From positions 1,860,001-1,924,000 of the forward strand of contig NZ_CP027657.1 of assembly GCF_003008615.1 (NCBI RefSeq): 64,000 nucleotides of DNA, read 5' to 3'. This DNA is from Pseudomonas mendocina. Its GTDB lineage: Bacteria > Pseudomonadota > Gammaproteobacteria > Pseudomonadales > Pseudomonadaceae. The notes under the pieces were generated by a model, which worked only from the letters and a program-made list of their open reading frames with translations, was not told the origin of the DNA and searched no databases. How positions within the stretch are numbered: position 1 is the first letter of the stretch; each line of letters begins with the position of its first letter. The position numbers and the translations under genes are program-made. Positions 50,490 to 59,766 of this stretch are shown piece by piece.

Positions 50490-50627
50490 GGTAAACCCTC
50501 TTCGTGGCTAGTCACGCTCGCGGCCACGGTTTCGCGAGCGGGCGACAGTATAACGGCAAGCAGCCCCGGCCGAAACAACCCATATTGTCGCAGGGATATT
50601 GACACCAACGATAGCAGCACAGCCCGC

Positions 50628-51167
50628 TCAGCTCTCCACGCTTTGCGTGAGCGCGTCGTTTCGCACCCGTACGTAGGTTCCGAAAACATGATCCCAGAGC
50701 GGGGAGGAAACGCCGAAATTCTTTTCCACACCGCGCTGATGATGCAGGTCGTGGTTCATCACCAAGCCGGGCATGAGCCGATAGAGAGGGTGTTCGGGGC
50801 GGTGCATGACGTAATGCAGCGAGATGTAGGCCAGATAGCCAAGCATCACCCCGGCGATCAGGGAGGCCAGCCCCAGAGCCTGGAACAGGGCGAGCAGCAC
50901 GATGAAGGTCGCTGTGGTCTTGCAGCTGGATATGCCGATCAGGGCCAGGACGTCGAGATGATGCGTCCAGTGCTCACGTCGGTACAACGCATGGAACAGG
51001 AAGCGGTGCATGGCATATTCGACGAAGCTCCAGATCAACACCCCGGCCGCGATCTGCCAGAACAGCACCGGCCCCCATAGCAAAGCGGCCACGACCAGCA
51101 GCGGGACGGTAAAAAAATCCAGGTAATAGGCGAACGACGACATCAACCACTTGTTGCTGGCTGCCAT
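50628..51167 (-). CDS. Fatty acid hydroxylase/sterol desaturase superfamily membrane protein
   Basis: 179 residues with four or so membrane helices. The di-iron histidine clusters are HRFLFH (54-59), HWTHH (66-70), HYVMHR and NHDLHHQ, matching the superfamily pattern. Likely hydroxylates a lipid or carotenoid-like substrate; which one is unknown. It sits alone between cytochrome c5 and the pauR-like gene, a spot that lacks such a gene in P. aeruginosa as I recall. Confidence 0.88.
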   Translation of the reverse strand: MAASNKWLMSSFAYYLDFFTVPLLVVAALLWGPVLFWQIAAGVLIWSFVEYAMHRFLFHALYRREHWTHHLDVLALIGISSCKTTATFIVLLALFQALGLASLIAGVMLGYLAYISLHYVMHRPEHPLYRLMPGLVMNHDLHHQRGVEKNFGVSSPLWDHVFGTYVRVRNDALTQSVES

Positions 51168-51322
51168 GCTGCAGGCTCCTTGCCATGCCGGATCGAAACC
51201 GGGCTAGTCCATTGAGAAAGCGCGCCAGTCTAGCGTTCGGCCAGCAGCCTGACGCTCGACGAGTTGGCGAATCGGCACACGCCGACGAGCGCCCCTTCAC
51301 CAGGAAGGAGCGCCCATCCGGA

Positions 51323-51871
51323 TCAGAAATTCGCCGGAGTGGTGGCGCTGATCAGGCGCGCCGGAACGTCGAAGGGATTGCGAAAGCGATGCGGCTTGCT
51401 GCTCTCGAAGTAGTAGCTGTCGCCCGGCTCGAGGACGAACACCTCGTTGCCAACGGTCAGCTCCAGCCGGCCTTCGACCAGCATGCCGGCCTCTTCGCCT
51501 TCGTGGGCGTACATCTCGTCACCGGTGTCGGTGCCGGCCGGGTAGGTCTCGTCGAGAAAGGAGATGGCACGACTCGGATGGGCCTTGCCGATCAGCTTCA
51601 TGGTGATGGCGCCACTGCAGATATCAGTCAGCTCGGATGCCCGGTAAACCACCTGAACCTGGTTCTCCTGCTCCATGTCCAGCGAGAAGAATTCCACCAG
51701 CGACATGGGAATGCCGCCGAGCACCTTTTTCAGTGAACTGATCGAGGGGCTGACGCTGTTTTTCTCGATCATGGAAATGGTGCTGTTGGTCACGCCCGCC
51801 CGCTTGGCGAGTTCACGCTGGGATAGGCCTTTGAGCTTACGAATCGATTGCAGTCGAACGCCGACGTCCAA
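51323..51871 (-). CDS. pauR: XRE-cupin transcriptional regulator (PauR/PuuR-like)
   Basis: 182 residues. HTH_3 domain (IRKLKGLSQRELAKRAGVTNSTISMIEKNSVSPSISSLKKVLGGI, 10-54) and a C-terminal cupin (about 108-178: HEGEEAGMLVEGRLELTVGNEVFVLEPGDSYYFESSKPHRFRN). This architecture and its position next to dadX match PauR, the repressor of polyamine catabolism in P. aeruginosa, whose ligands are polyamines. A PauB-like oxidase gene lies further along at 60.4 kb. Confidence 0.9.
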   Translation of the reverse strand: MDVGVRLQSIRKLKGLSQRELAKRAGVTNSTISMIEKNSVSPSISSLKKVLGGIPMSLVEFFSLDMEQENQVQVVYRASELTDICSGAITMKLIGKAHPSRAISFLDETYPAGTDTGDEMYAHEGEEAGMLVEGRLELTVGNEVFVLEPGDSYYFESSKPHRFRNPFDVPARLISATTPANF

Positions 51872-51974
51872 TGCTGGAATCCCCCTTGGGATATGAGACG
51901 GAAAAGTGTCCGTATCATGGCATAGCGTTCGGAATTTACAACACTCCCGTTCACCCTTCGCCTACACCGCAGGT

Positions 51975-53048
51975 CTAAGTCCCGAGATAGAGCAGCGGCA
52001 CGCGGCGTAGGTTGCAAAAAATCTGATAGGGAATGCTGCCAGCTGCCGCGGCTACGTCGCTGGCCAGCACCTGCTTGCCCCACAGCTCGACGCGACTGCC
52101 AAGGCCGGCCTGCGGCAGGTCGGTCAGATCGACGGTAAGCATGTCCATCGATACCCGGCCAATCAGGCGGGTCGGCCGGCCGTCCACCACCACCGGCGTA
52201 CCGGTCGGCGCGTGGCGCGGATAACCGTCGGCATAGCCCATGGCGACCACACCGACGCGGGTCGGCCGCTCGGACACGAAACGTGCGCCATACCCCACCG
52301 GCTCACCGGCCGGCAGCTCGCGCACGCTGATGATCTTCGACTCCAGGGTCATCACCGGCTGCAGGCGCGCGGCCTGCGCCTGTGCCTGCTCGAATGGCGT
52401 AGCGCCGTAGAGCATGATCCCGGGGCGTACCCAGTCACTCGGCACCTGCGGCCAGCCGAGCACGGCCGGCGAATTGCGCAAACTGACCTCGGCGCTCAGA
52501 CCTTCACGCGCCTTCTGGAATACTGCCAGTTGCTCACTGGTGCGTTCGCACTCGGGCTCGTCAGCGCGGGCGAAGTGGCTCATCAGCACGATCTTGCTGA
52601 CCTTGCCGCTGGCCAGCAGACGCCGATAGGCCGCCTGGTAGTCCGCCGGGTGCAGGCCGACACGGTGCATGCCGCTGTCGAGCTTGAGCCAGACGGTCAG
52701 CGGCTTGCTCAACTGCGCCTGCTCGATAGCCTCGATCTGCCACTGCGAGTGGACGACGCACCACAGGTCATGCTGATCGATCAGCGCCAGTTCGTCGGCC
52801 TCGAAGAAGCCCTCGAGCAACAGGATCGGCGCACGAATGCCGGCCTCGCGCAGCACCAGCGCCTCTTCGATGCAGGCCACGGCAAAGCCGTCGGCCTCAG
52901 CTTCGAGTGCCTGCGCGCAGCGCACCGAGCCATGCCCATAGGCATCGGCCTTGACCACGGCGAGCGCGCGGGCACCGCTCAGTTCGCGGGCTAGACGGTA
53001 GTTATGACGCAGAGCATCGAGGTCGATCAGGGCACGGGCGGGACGCAT
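51975..53048 (-). CDS. dadX: Catabolic alanine racemase
   Basis: 357 residues, PLP enzyme. K33 in [11 protein letters not shown] forms the Schiff base; the opposite catalytic Tyr lies in VGYGARFVS. The C-terminal [14 protein letters not shown] block is standard. It converts L-Ala to D-Ala for DadA, and is the distal gene of the dadA-ridA-dadX group. Confidence 0.96.
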   Translation of the reverse strand: MRPARALIDLDALRHNYRLARELSGARALAVVKADAYGHGSVRCAQALEAEADGFAVACIEEALVLREAGIRAPILLLEGFFEADELALIDQHDLWCVVHSQWQIEAIEQAQLSKPLTVWLKLDSGMHRVGLHPADYQAAYRRLLASGKVSKIVLMSHFARADEPECERTSEQLAVFQKAREGLSAEVSLRNSPAVLGWPQVPSDWVRPGIMLYGATPFEQAQAQAARLQPVMTLESKIISVRELPAGEPVGYGARFVSERPTRVGVVAMGYADGYPRHAPTGTPVVVDGRPTRLIGRVSMDMLTVDLTDLPQAGLGSRVELWGKQVLASDVAAAAGSIPYQIFCNLRRVPLLYLGT

Positions 53049-53101
53049 GGTTCGTTATCTCTCAATCATTCACTGAGGCGACAGTTTTTTCGTTGGCAGT
53101 T

Positions 53102-53118
53102 CCCGGATTGCATCCGGG
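53102..53118. repeat. Short palindrome between dadX and ridA
   Basis: CCCGGAT-TGC-ATCCGGG, 7-bp perfect arms, read on the minus strand within GTAGCCCGGATGCAATCCGGG, a unit common in Pseudomonas and other gammaproteobacterial intergenic DNA. Confidence 0.55.
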
Positions 53119-53142
53119 CTACATGCAGGCACGTCGTCATTC

Positions 53143-53169
53143 AAAAAAAACCCGGCGGGGGAGCCGGGT
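53143..53169 (-). terminator. Terminator-like hairpin after ridA
   Basis: ACCCGGC/GCCGGGT arms with a 6-nt loop and, on the minus strand, an 8-nt T-run (complement of 53143-53150). It would separate most ridA/dadA transcription from dadX, allowing partial read-through. Confidence 0.85.
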
Positions 53170-53212
53170 GAAAAGCCAACACAAAAAGATCTGCGTGCAG
53201 ACGATGGCCGCC

Positions 53213-53560
53213 TCAGACGGCAGCCACCACGCACATTTCCACCAGCACTTCGGGCTTGTACATCTTCGCCTCGACGCAGGCGCGGGCCGGCGCGTTGCCG
53301 TCGGCGACCCAGGCGTCGTACTCGGCGTTGAGGCCGTCATAGTCCGCCATGTCCTTGAGGAAGATGGTCAGCGACAGGATCTTGCTCTTGTCGCTGCCAC
53401 CCTCGGCCAGCATCTTGTCGATGTTGGCCAGGGTCTGGCGGGTCTGCTCGCGGATGTCACCGTCGAAGTCGTCGGCCAGCTGGCCGGCGAGGTAAATCGT
53501 GCCGTTGTGGATCACCACTTCGCTGTAGCGTTTGGCCACATGCAGGCGCTGGATCGACAT
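53213..53560 (-). CDS. RidA family reactive-enamine deaminase-like protein
   Basis: 115 residues, YjgF/RidA fold. Motifs: IYLAGQLADDFDGDIREQTRQTLANIDKMLAEGGSDKSKILSLTIFLKDM and the C-terminal PARACVEAKMYKPEVLVEMCVVA with the conserved Arg. It probably removes 2-iminopropionate released by DadA. It sits between dadA and dadX, as in P. aeruginosa. Confidence 0.93.
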   Translation of the reverse strand: MSIQRLHVAKRYSEVVIHNGTIYLAGQLADDFDGDIREQTRQTLANIDKMLAEGGSDKSKILSLTIFLKDMADYDGLNAEYDAWVADGNAPARACVEAKMYKPEVLVEMCVVAAV

Positions 53561-53599
53561 AGGGGTAAAGCTCCTTGGATTGCGAAAGCGCGAAGGCTA

Positions 53600-54898
53600 T
53601 CAGGTGCGCAGCGGCTGCGGTGCACTGTGCACTTCACGCGCCTTGCGCGAGTAACGCGAGATATCCAGGCCATCAGCGCTGATCTGCGGACGCTTGTTGG
53701 CCATCAGGTCGGCGAGCAAACGACCGGAGCCGCAAGCCATGGTCCAACCCAGGGTGCCGTGACCGGTGTTGAGGAACAGGTTGCGGTAGGCGGTGGCGCC
53801 AACGATGGGAGTTCCGTCGGGCGTAGCCGGGCGCAGGCCCGTCCAGAAATCGGCGCGCTGCAGGTCGCCGCCTTCCGGATAGAGGTCGGAGGTGATCATC
53901 TCCAGGGTTTCGCGACGACGCGGGTTCAGCGACAGGTCGAAACCGGCGATCTCGGCCATGCCGCCAACGCGGATACGGCCATCGAAACGGGTGATGGCGA
54001 CCTTGTAGGTCTCGTCGAGAATGGTCGAGGTCGGCGCCATGTTCGGGTTGGTGATCGGCACGGTCAGCGAGTAGCCCTTGAGCGGGTAAACCGGTGCGCG
54101 GATGCCCAGCGGCTTGAGCAGTTGCGGGCTGTAGCTGCCCAGAGCCAGCACGTAGCGGTCGGCGGTTTCCAGCTTGCCGTCGATCCACACGCCGTTGATG
54201 CGGTCGCCGACCGCGTCCAGACGCTGGATGTTCTGACCGAAGCGGAACTCGACGCCGAGCCCCTTGGCCATGTCCGCCAGCTTGGTGGTGAACATCTGAC
54301 AGTCGCCGGTCTGGTCGTTGGGCAGGCGCAGGGCGCCGGCCAGCTTGTGCTTGACGCCAGCCAGGGCCGGTTCGACGCGGGCGATGCCGTCACGGTCGAG
54401 CAGCTCGAACGGCACACCGGAGGCTTCCAGTACGGCGATATCCTTGGCAGCAGCATCGACCTGAGCCTGGGTGCGGAACAGTTGAGTGGTACCGAGCTGG
54501 CGACCTTCGTAGGCGATGCCGGTCTCGGCACGCAGCTCGTCGAGGCAATCGCGACTGTACTCGGACAGACGCACCATTCGCTCCTTGTTGATCGCGTAGC
54601 GACTGGCGGTGCAGTTGCGCAGCATCTGCGCCATCCACAGGTACTGGTCGACGTCGCCAGTGGCCTTTATCGCCAGTGGCGCGTGCTTCTGCAGCAGCCA
54701 CTTGATGGCCTTCAGCGGCACACCCGGAGCAGCCCAGGGCGAGGCATAACCGGGAGAAACCTGGCCAGCGTTGGCGAAGCTGGTTTCCAGCGCCGGGCCA
54801 TTCTGGCGGTCGACCACCACCACCTCGAAACCCTGACGGGCGAGGTAGTAAGCACTGGCGGTACCAATCACACCGCTGCCGAGAACCAGAACACGCAT
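53600..54898 (-). CDS. dadA: D-amino acid dehydrogenase small subunit
   Basis: 432 residues. FAD-binding [31 protein letters not shown] (2-32), the DadA-typical [31 protein letters not shown] (40-70) and the C-terminal [46 protein letters not shown]. Oxidises D-alanine to pyruvate and ammonia, feeding electrons to quinone. Divergent from lrp/dadR, which activates it in Pseudomonas. Confidence 0.97.
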   Translation of the reverse strand: MRVLVLGSGVIGTASAYYLARQGFEVVVVDRQNGPALETSFANAGQVSPGYASPWAAPGVPLKAIKWLLQKHAPLAIKATGDVDQYLWMAQMLRNCTASRYAINKERMVRLSEYSRDCLDELRAETGIAYEGRQLGTTQLFRTQAQVDAAAKDIAVLEASGVPFELLDRDGIARVEPALAGVKHKLAGALRLPNDQTGDCQMFTTKLADMAKGLGVEFRFGQNIQRLDAVGDRINGVWIDGKLETADRYVLALGSYSPQLLKPLGIRAPVYPLKGYSLTVPITNPNMAPTSTILDETYKVAITRFDGRIRVGGMAEIAGFDLSLNPRRRETLEMITSDLYPEGGDLQRADFWTGLRPATPDGTPIVGATAYRNLFLNTGHGTLGWTMACGSGRLLADLMANKRPQISADGLDISRYSRKAREVHSAPQPLRT

Positions 54899-55054
54899 GT
54901 TTTTCTCCCCGCCGCGCCCAAGGCACGTACGTTACAGGCCATTGTTGTCGATGGCCGCAGTATAGGAAGAGCAACGCAGTGCTTTTCACCATATACACAG
55001 CTATATTTGGCGAGAATTCTTGGCAAAAAGCCGTTTTACAGAGGCGGATTCCCC
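54899..55054. promoter_or_regulatory. dadA-lrp divergent promoter region
   Basis: 156 nt. A minus-strand TATACT (complement of 54959-54964) may be the dadA -10. AT-rich stretches around 54995-55025 are plausible Lrp/DadR contacts. No single box is certain. Confidence 0.4.
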
Positions 55055-55543
55055 ATGAGAACCCAGCATCAAAGCCGTCGTGAACTGGACAAGATCGACC
55101 GCAACATCCTCCGTATCCTGCAGGAGGATGGGCGCATCAGCTTCACCGAACTGGGCGAGCGGGTGGGGCTGTCGACCACGCCCTGCACCGAGCGCGTACG
55201 CCGCCTGGAGCGCGAAGGCATCATCATGGGCTACCACGCCCGCCTCAATCCGCAGAACCTCAAGGCCAACCTGCTGGTGTTCGTCGAGATCAGCCTGGAC
55301 TACAAGTCCGGTGACACCTTCGAGGAATTCCGTCGCGCCGTGCTCAAGCTGCCGCACGTGCTGGAGTGCCACCTGGTGTCCGGCGACTTCGACTACCTGG
55401 TGAAGGCGCGCATCAACGAGATGGCCAGCTACCGCAAGCTGCTCGGCGACATCCTGCTCAAGCTACCGCACGTGCGCGAATCGAAGAGCTATATCGTCAT
55501 GGAAGAGGTGAAGGAGAGTCTGGCGCTGCCGGTGCCGGAGTAG
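55055..55543 (+). CDS. dadR: Lrp/AsnC family regulator of D-alanine catabolism (DadR)
   Basis: 162 residues. HTH (LDKIDRNILRILQEDGRISFTELGERVGLSTTPCTERVRRLEREGIIMGYHARLNP) and a RAM effector domain (about 70-150). By location divergent from dadA it matches the P. aeruginosa Lrp/DadR that activates dadAX with alanine. ATG 55055 follows GAGGCGG. Confidence 0.95.
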   Translation: MRTQHQSRRELDKIDRNILRILQEDGRISFTELGERVGLSTTPCTERVRRLEREGIIMGYHARLNPQNLKANLLVFVEISLDYKSGDTFEEFRRAVLKLPHVLECHLVSGDFDYLVKARINEMASYRKLLGDILLKLPHVRESKSYIVMEEVKESLALPVPE

Positions 55544-55558
55544 AACAGCGGCAGAACG

Positions 55559-55588
55559 AAGAACGCCCGCATCGCTGCGGGCGTTCTT
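55559..55588. terminator. Bidirectional terminator between lrp and the TonB receptor gene
   Basis: Perfect 13-bp arms AAGAACGCCCGCA/TGCGGGCGTTCTT with a 4-nt TCGC loop. It sits between two converging genes; short T/A tracts on both sides suit either direction. Confidence 0.8.
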
Positions 55589-55604
55589 GTGCAGCGCAAA
55601 TGGC

Positions 55605-58118
55605 TTACCAGAAGGTACCGCGCAGAGTCAGGGTGAAATTGCGAGGCTCGCCGTAGTAGTTGCCGTACTCGGACGTACCGACGCTGGCGTAGTAGCGGCG
55701 GTCGAACAGGTTGTTGCCGTTGAGAGCGACCGTCCAATTCTGGTCGACGTCGTACTCGACCATCGCATCGTAGACCGCGTAGCCCGACTGACTGAAATCG
55801 TAGTCGCGGCTGTCGATGACGTTCCAACTGCTGTCGAAACGATATGCCTGGCCTTCCACATAGGTCGGGCTGGTCACGGTCACACCGCCGCCGATACGCC
55901 AGTCGGACAATTCACCCGGCAGGTTGTACAGCGTCCACAGCTTGAACAGGTGCTTGGGCGTAACGGTGCTGTAGAGCCTCTCCTCGGTGTCGTTATGGAT
56001 CTGGTTGTAGGTGTAGCCGGCCATGATGTCCCAGCCTGGCGCAATTTCCCCGGTCGCTTCGAGATCGATGCCCTTGCTGGTGATCTTGTCCTGAGCCAGG
56101 AAACAGCATGAAGCGCTGTAGCTGAACGGAGGGTTCGGGTAGGCCGGATCCTCCGCCGCCTGGTTCTCACGCGTGGTGTAGAACAGCGCGGCGCTGACAT
56201 TCAGGTTGCCGCCAAGCAGCTCGCCCTTGATACCGGTTTCGTAGGTCTTGCCGGTCATGGGTTCGATGGATTTCTTCGCATCCAATGGCCCCTGGAGCTT
56301 CTGCGCCTGAGGCTTGAACACCTCGGCATAGCTGACGTAGGTCGACCATTCATCGTTCAGCGCATAGATCAAGCCACCGTAGGGCACAAGCGTGGTCGGC
56401 TGGCGCTCGAACACATCATCCTGCAGCGTCCACGGCCCGGTTCCGTCCTGCGCACGCATGCTGTAGGCCTGCTCGAACTTGTAGCGCTGGGCGCGGGCGC
56501 CGATCACCAGTTTCAGCGGATCGGTCAGTTGTAGGCGTAGCGTCGAGTACAGGCCGTACTGTTCACGACCGTTGGGGTGGTAGTCGCGCCAGAAACTGTG
56601 GTTGGTATTGTGGTGCGGCAGCGGTGTGGCCCCAGGGTTCCAGATGTCGATCAGGTCACCCTTACCCAGCATGCCCTGGGCTGCACGCCAGCGACTGGTA
56701 ACCTTCTGATAATCACCGCCGACGAGAAGCTCGTGCTGCCGTCCGAAGGCATCGAAATACCCTGAAAGGTTCACATCGAACACCTGCTGCTTGCTCCAGC
56801 TGGAGACGTAGCTGCCCCACCAGTACGGGCCAGTGCCGGTGGTCTCGTCCACGGAGCCGTAGGGGATGATGCCCTCGGTGATGGAGCCGTTGTAGGAGTA
56901 CGTGTAAGAAGTGTTGAGCTTCCAATCCTCATTGAAGTGGTGATCGAGTTTCATGAACCACTCACGGGTGTAGCTATCGGACCAGGCCTGACCGGTGGTG
57001 TACCAGGTTCTGCGAGGCAACTTCAGATCACCGCCGGTGCTGTAACGCGGCAGGCCGTCACCCGTGCCGTTCTCCTTGAGTTTGTCGTAGCTGCCGCCCA
57101 CCGTGAGCATGGTGTCGTCGCTGAGATCGGCCTCGAAGATGCCGTAGAGAAAGGGCTTCTCGGTACTGCGGTTATCCATGAAGTACTGGCGATCCGTGTA
57201 CGCGGCCACCACACGTCCACGCAGCTTGCCGTCGAAAGCCAACGGGCCGGTGAGGTCGATCTCGTGTCGATAGTTGTCCCACGAGCCGGCAGAGGTATTT
57301 AACTTCAGCTGGTAGCTGTCCAATGGCCGCTTGCGCACCAGGTTGACGATGCCACCCGGATCACCCGTGCCACCCAACAGACCGCTGGCGCCACGCAGCA
57401 CCTCCACGTGGTCATAGGGCGCCATGTCGTAAAGACGGTCGCTATAGAACGTGCCCAGTCCGGTACCGATATCCATCGGCGAAGCACCGTCAATCTGCAC
57501 GTTGTCTATGCCGAAGCCACGCGAATAGAACTGCTGAACGTGATAGTTGTTGTTGCGCACGGTGATGCCCGGCGCTCGCTTCATAGCCTCCGGCAAGGTG
57601 GTAATGCGCTGATCCTCGATCATCTGCTGACTGATGATCGACACCGTCTGTGGGGTGTCCTTGAGACTGACCGGGGTCTTGGAGCCAACACTGACCAGAC
57701 CAGTGGTGTATGAACCCGATCCCTCGGTCGCCTCGCCCATGCCCTGCCCCTGGATGGTGATCGCGCCGAGGTTCAGCGTGGCGCCAGCCGAAGCGAGCTC
57801 GGCGATCACGTAACTGCCATCACCGGTCTCCTGCACCGTAAGCCCAGTACCCTGAAGCAGACGCTGCAGGGCCTGTTGCAGGGTCAATTCGCCGCTCAAG
57901 GCAGGCGCCTGCTGGTCAGCGGCAATCTCGGTGGCGAACAGGATGCGGCTACCGGTCTGTCCGGCCAACGCATTGAGTGCCTGATCCAGCGGTTGCGCTG
58001 GCAGTTTCAGGGTGTAGGTGGCCTCCTGCGCATTCAGGGTGGACGCCAGCACGATGCCAGCCGCCAGCAGTGAAAGACGACTCAGCCGAGAACGGCGCGA
58101 TGATGGTTTGGTGTTCAT
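55605..58118 (-). CDS. TonB-dependent siderophore receptor with N-terminal signalling (STN) domain
   Basis: 837 residues. Signal peptide (about 1-31), STN/secretin-like signalling domain (about 50-105: LDQALNALAGQTGSRILFATEI), plug (about 145-265: DTPQTVSIISQQMIEDQRITTLPEAMKRAPGITVRNNNYHVQQFYSRGFGIDNVQIDG, as in FpvA/FoxA-like receptors) and a beta barrel ending in a C-terminal aromatic (GTFW). The STN domain and the adjacent FecI/FecR genes mean it signals across the envelope when its siderophore binds. The ligand cannot be told. Confidence 0.95.
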   Translation of the reverse strand: MNTKPSSRRSRLSRLSLLAAGIVLASTLNAQEATYTLKLPAQPLDQALNALAGQTGSRILFATEIAADQQAPALSGELTLQQALQRLLQGTGLTVQETGDGSYVIAELASAGATLNLGAITIQGQGMGEATEGSGSYTTGLVSVGSKTPVSLKDTPQTVSIISQQMIEDQRITTLPEAMKRAPGITVRNNNYHVQQFYSRGFGIDNVQIDGASPMDIGTGLGTFYSDRLYDMAPYDHVEVLRGASGLLGGTGDPGGIVNLVRKRPLDSYQLKLNTSAGSWDNYRHEIDLTGPLAFDGKLRGRVVAAYTDRQYFMDNRSTEKPFLYGIFEADLSDDTMLTVGGSYDKLKENGTGDGLPRYSTGGDLKLPRRTWYTTGQAWSDSYTREWFMKLDHHFNEDWKLNTSYTYSYNGSITEGIIPYGSVDETTGTGPYWWGSYVSSWSKQQVFDVNLSGYFDAFGRQHELLVGGDYQKVTSRWRAAQGMLGKGDLIDIWNPGATPLPHHNTNHSFWRDYHPNGREQYGLYSTLRLQLTDPLKLVIGARAQRYKFEQAYSMRAQDGTGPWTLQDDVFERQPTTLVPYGGLIYALNDEWSTYVSYAEVFKPQAQKLQGPLDAKKSIEPMTGKTYETGIKGELLGGNLNVSAALFYTTRENQAAEDPAYPNPPFSYSASCCFLAQDKITSKGIDLEATGEIAPGWDIMAGYTYNQIHNDTEERLYSTVTPKHLFKLWTLYNLPGELSDWRIGGGVTVTSPTYVEGQAYRFDSSWNVIDSRDYDFSQSGYAVYDAMVEYDVDQNWTVALNGNNLFDRRYYASVGTSEYGNYYGEPRNFTLTLRGTFW

Positions 58119-58241
58119 GAATCTCCCCGGTGACGCGATCAGAAATGACGTTCACAGGGAGTGGCGGATGAGCGTCGGGCGATGTTGAGGTCGAGATGCA
58201 AAAAATTCTCGTTACCTTCTCGGGACTGGTATCGGCAATCG

Positions 58242-58307
58242 TGGGAGGGGCTTTAGCCGCGACTGCCTCGGTACAGAGTCAAAAGCTCGCGGCTAAAGCC
58301 CCTCCCA
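58242..58307. repeat. REPIN: inverted pair of REP sequences
   Basis: Two 21-nt arms (58242-58262 and 58287-58307) are perfect inverse complements, starting TGGGAGGGGCTTTAGCC and separated by 24 nt. This is a REP doublet of the Pseudomonas GGGGCTTTAGCCGCGA type. It lies between the receptor gene and fecR. No RAYT transposase is in the window. Confidence 0.88.
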
Positions 58308-58323
58308 AACGAAGCTGAAAGAG

Positions 58324-59166
58324 CTAGCGCCCGCTGATCGTCACGCTGCCATCAGCACTGCGCATGAGCGCCACCGGCAGGATCGCCGGCAGCAGGTCGA
58401 GCAGCGACTCGACGGCATCGCTGTCGAACTCGCCGGATACGCGCAGGCTGGCGATACGCGGGTCGGCCAGACGAACCGGCGCCTGGCGATAACGCTGGAT
58501 ATCGGCAATCACGTCACTCAACGGCGTGCCGTCGAAGCGCAGCTTGCCGTGCTGCCAGGCAGTGACGCGCTCCATGTTCGCCGCCTCGCCGGCACCAACC
58601 CGGCCCGCATGAGCCAATGTCTGCTGACCACCCTGCAAACGCTGAGGCGCTGACTGCCGGGTGGAGACCTCAACCTCTCCCTCCAGCACGGCAACGGCAA
58701 CGCCACGGCTATCGCTGCGCACATTGAACACGGTGCCGATGTCACGCACCGAGACATCCTGGCTGCGCACGATGAAGGGCTTGTCGCCATGCTCTACGGT
58801 GAAGGTCGCCTCGCCGCTCAGCAGTTCGATCTGCCGACTGCGCAGGCGCTGCTCGATGCGCAGATGCGTGGCGCTGTTGAGCACTACCCGACTGCCATCG
58901 GCCAATTGCAGGCTGTCACGCTGGCCGACGGCGGTACGTACATCTTCGCTATGCCAGGCGGGATCGAAACTCCATACGGTAAAACCCAACAACAACGTAG
59001 CCAGACCACCACCCAGCGCCTGCTTGCGCCGACGCTGGCGAGCGCTTTGCGCCTTGGCTTCCGCAAGCAGCGCATCGCGCGAGGGCACGCGGTTGCGCAG
59101 TGCGTGCTCGAATGGCGCAAGCGGGTCGCTGCCGGCTACGCCGTCGGAACGATCAGACTGAGCCAT
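58324..59166 (-). CDS. FecR family anti-sigma/transmembrane signal transducer
   Basis: 280 residues. Cytoplasmic N-terminus (1-47), one membrane helix (about 50-67), periplasmic FecR domain (SLQLADGSRVVLNSATHLRIEQRLRSRQIELLSGEATFTVEHG) and a C-terminal STN-like region (KLRFDGTPLSDVIADIQRYRQAPVRL). The N-terminus lacks the usual Trp-rich DUF4880 motif, which normally contacts the sigma factor. It lies 3 nt after fecI. Confidence 0.9.
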   Translation of the reverse strand: MAQSDRSDGVAGSDPLAPFEHALRNRVPSRDALLAEAKAQSARQRRRKQALGGGLATLLLGFTVWSFDPAWHSEDVRTAVGQRDSLQLADGSRVVLNSATHLRIEQRLRSRQIELLSGEATFTVEHGDKPFIVRSQDVSVRDIGTVFNVRSDSRGVAVAVLEGEVEVSTRQSAPQRLQGGQQTLAHAGRVGAGEAANMERVTAWQHGKLRFDGTPLSDVIADIQRYRQAPVRLADPRIASLRVSGEFDSDAVESLLDLLPAILPVALMRSADGSVTISGR

Positions 59167-59169
59167 GCC

Positions 59170-59706
59170 TCAGCCCCGCCCGGCCAGCGCTCGCCGCGCC
59201 GGCTCCCAGTCGCTGGCGATGCTGCGCATGGCGCGGGAGAAATGCTGGGTCACCATGTTGGTGGAAATGCCCAGCTCGTCGGCGATCTCGCGCTGCGGCA
59301 TGCCGTGGATGCGGTGCAGCAGAAATACCTGGCGGGCGCGGGCCGGCAAAGCGTCGATGATGGCCAACAGGGCTTCGAGCTGTTGTTCGAAATCCAGTGC
59401 GGCGGCGCCATCGAGCTCGTGCACGTGCCAGTCCGGCACTTCGGCGGTCACTTCGAAGTAGGCGTTGCGCGTGTTATCGGCACGACGGCGGTCGATGGCA
59501 CGATTGAACGAAGCGCGGCGCAGAAAGGAAAAAGGCAGGTTCACCGGCTGCTGCGGCGGTTTCTCCAGCAGCTGCAGACAGACATCGTGCACCACCTCAC
59601 GGGCGAACTGGCTGCCCTGGAAACGCCGACGAATGTACTCGACCAGCTCATCGTAATGCAGCGCAAGGGCGCCGATCAGCTCGACGCTGGAGGAGGATTT
59701 GGTCAT
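59170..59706 (-). CDS. FecI-like ECF sigma factor
   Basis: 178 residues. Sigma region 2 (about 15-80: LVEYIRRRFQGSQFAREVVHDVCLQLLEKPP) and region 4 (about 115-165: LPARARQVFLLHRIHGMPQREIADELGISTNMVTQHFSRAMRSI). Drives transcription of the downstream TonB receptor gene when FecR is signalled. The upstream promoter carries a Fur-like palindrome. Confidence 0.95.
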   Translation of the reverse strand: MTKSSSSVELIGALALHYDELVEYIRRRFQGSQFAREVVHDVCLQLLEKPPQQPVNLPFSFLRRASFNRAIDRRRADNTRNAYFEVTAEVPDWHVHELDGAAALDFEQQLEALLAIIDALPARARQVFLLHRIHGMPQREIADELGISTNMVTQHFSRAMRSIASDWEPARRALAGRG

Positions 59707-59718
59707 GGCGGCGACACA

Positions 59719-59746
59719 CGACTAATTGAAATTGAGTCGCATTATA
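59719..59746 (-). promoter_or_regulatory. Promoter of fecI with Fur-box-like palindrome
   Basis: A TATAAT (-10, minus strand, 59741-59746) is followed by a palindrome CGACTCAATTTCAATTAGTC at 59719-59739 that spans the expected start site, about 15-30 nt before the ATG. The position is right for iron-Fur repression; its match to the GATAATGATAATCATTATC consensus is only partial. Confidence 0.5.
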
Positions 59747-59766
59747 TCCACGCACTGAGAAATCCA

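Noticed and set aside
53093..55054. Open frame on the plus strand that runs antisense through ridA and dadA and continues into lrp in the same frame (816 codons).
   Set aside because: It is an artefact of high-GC codon bias opposite dadA and ridA. The Lrp part has its own ATG at 55055 with a good SD, and the upstream translation shows no protein-like features.
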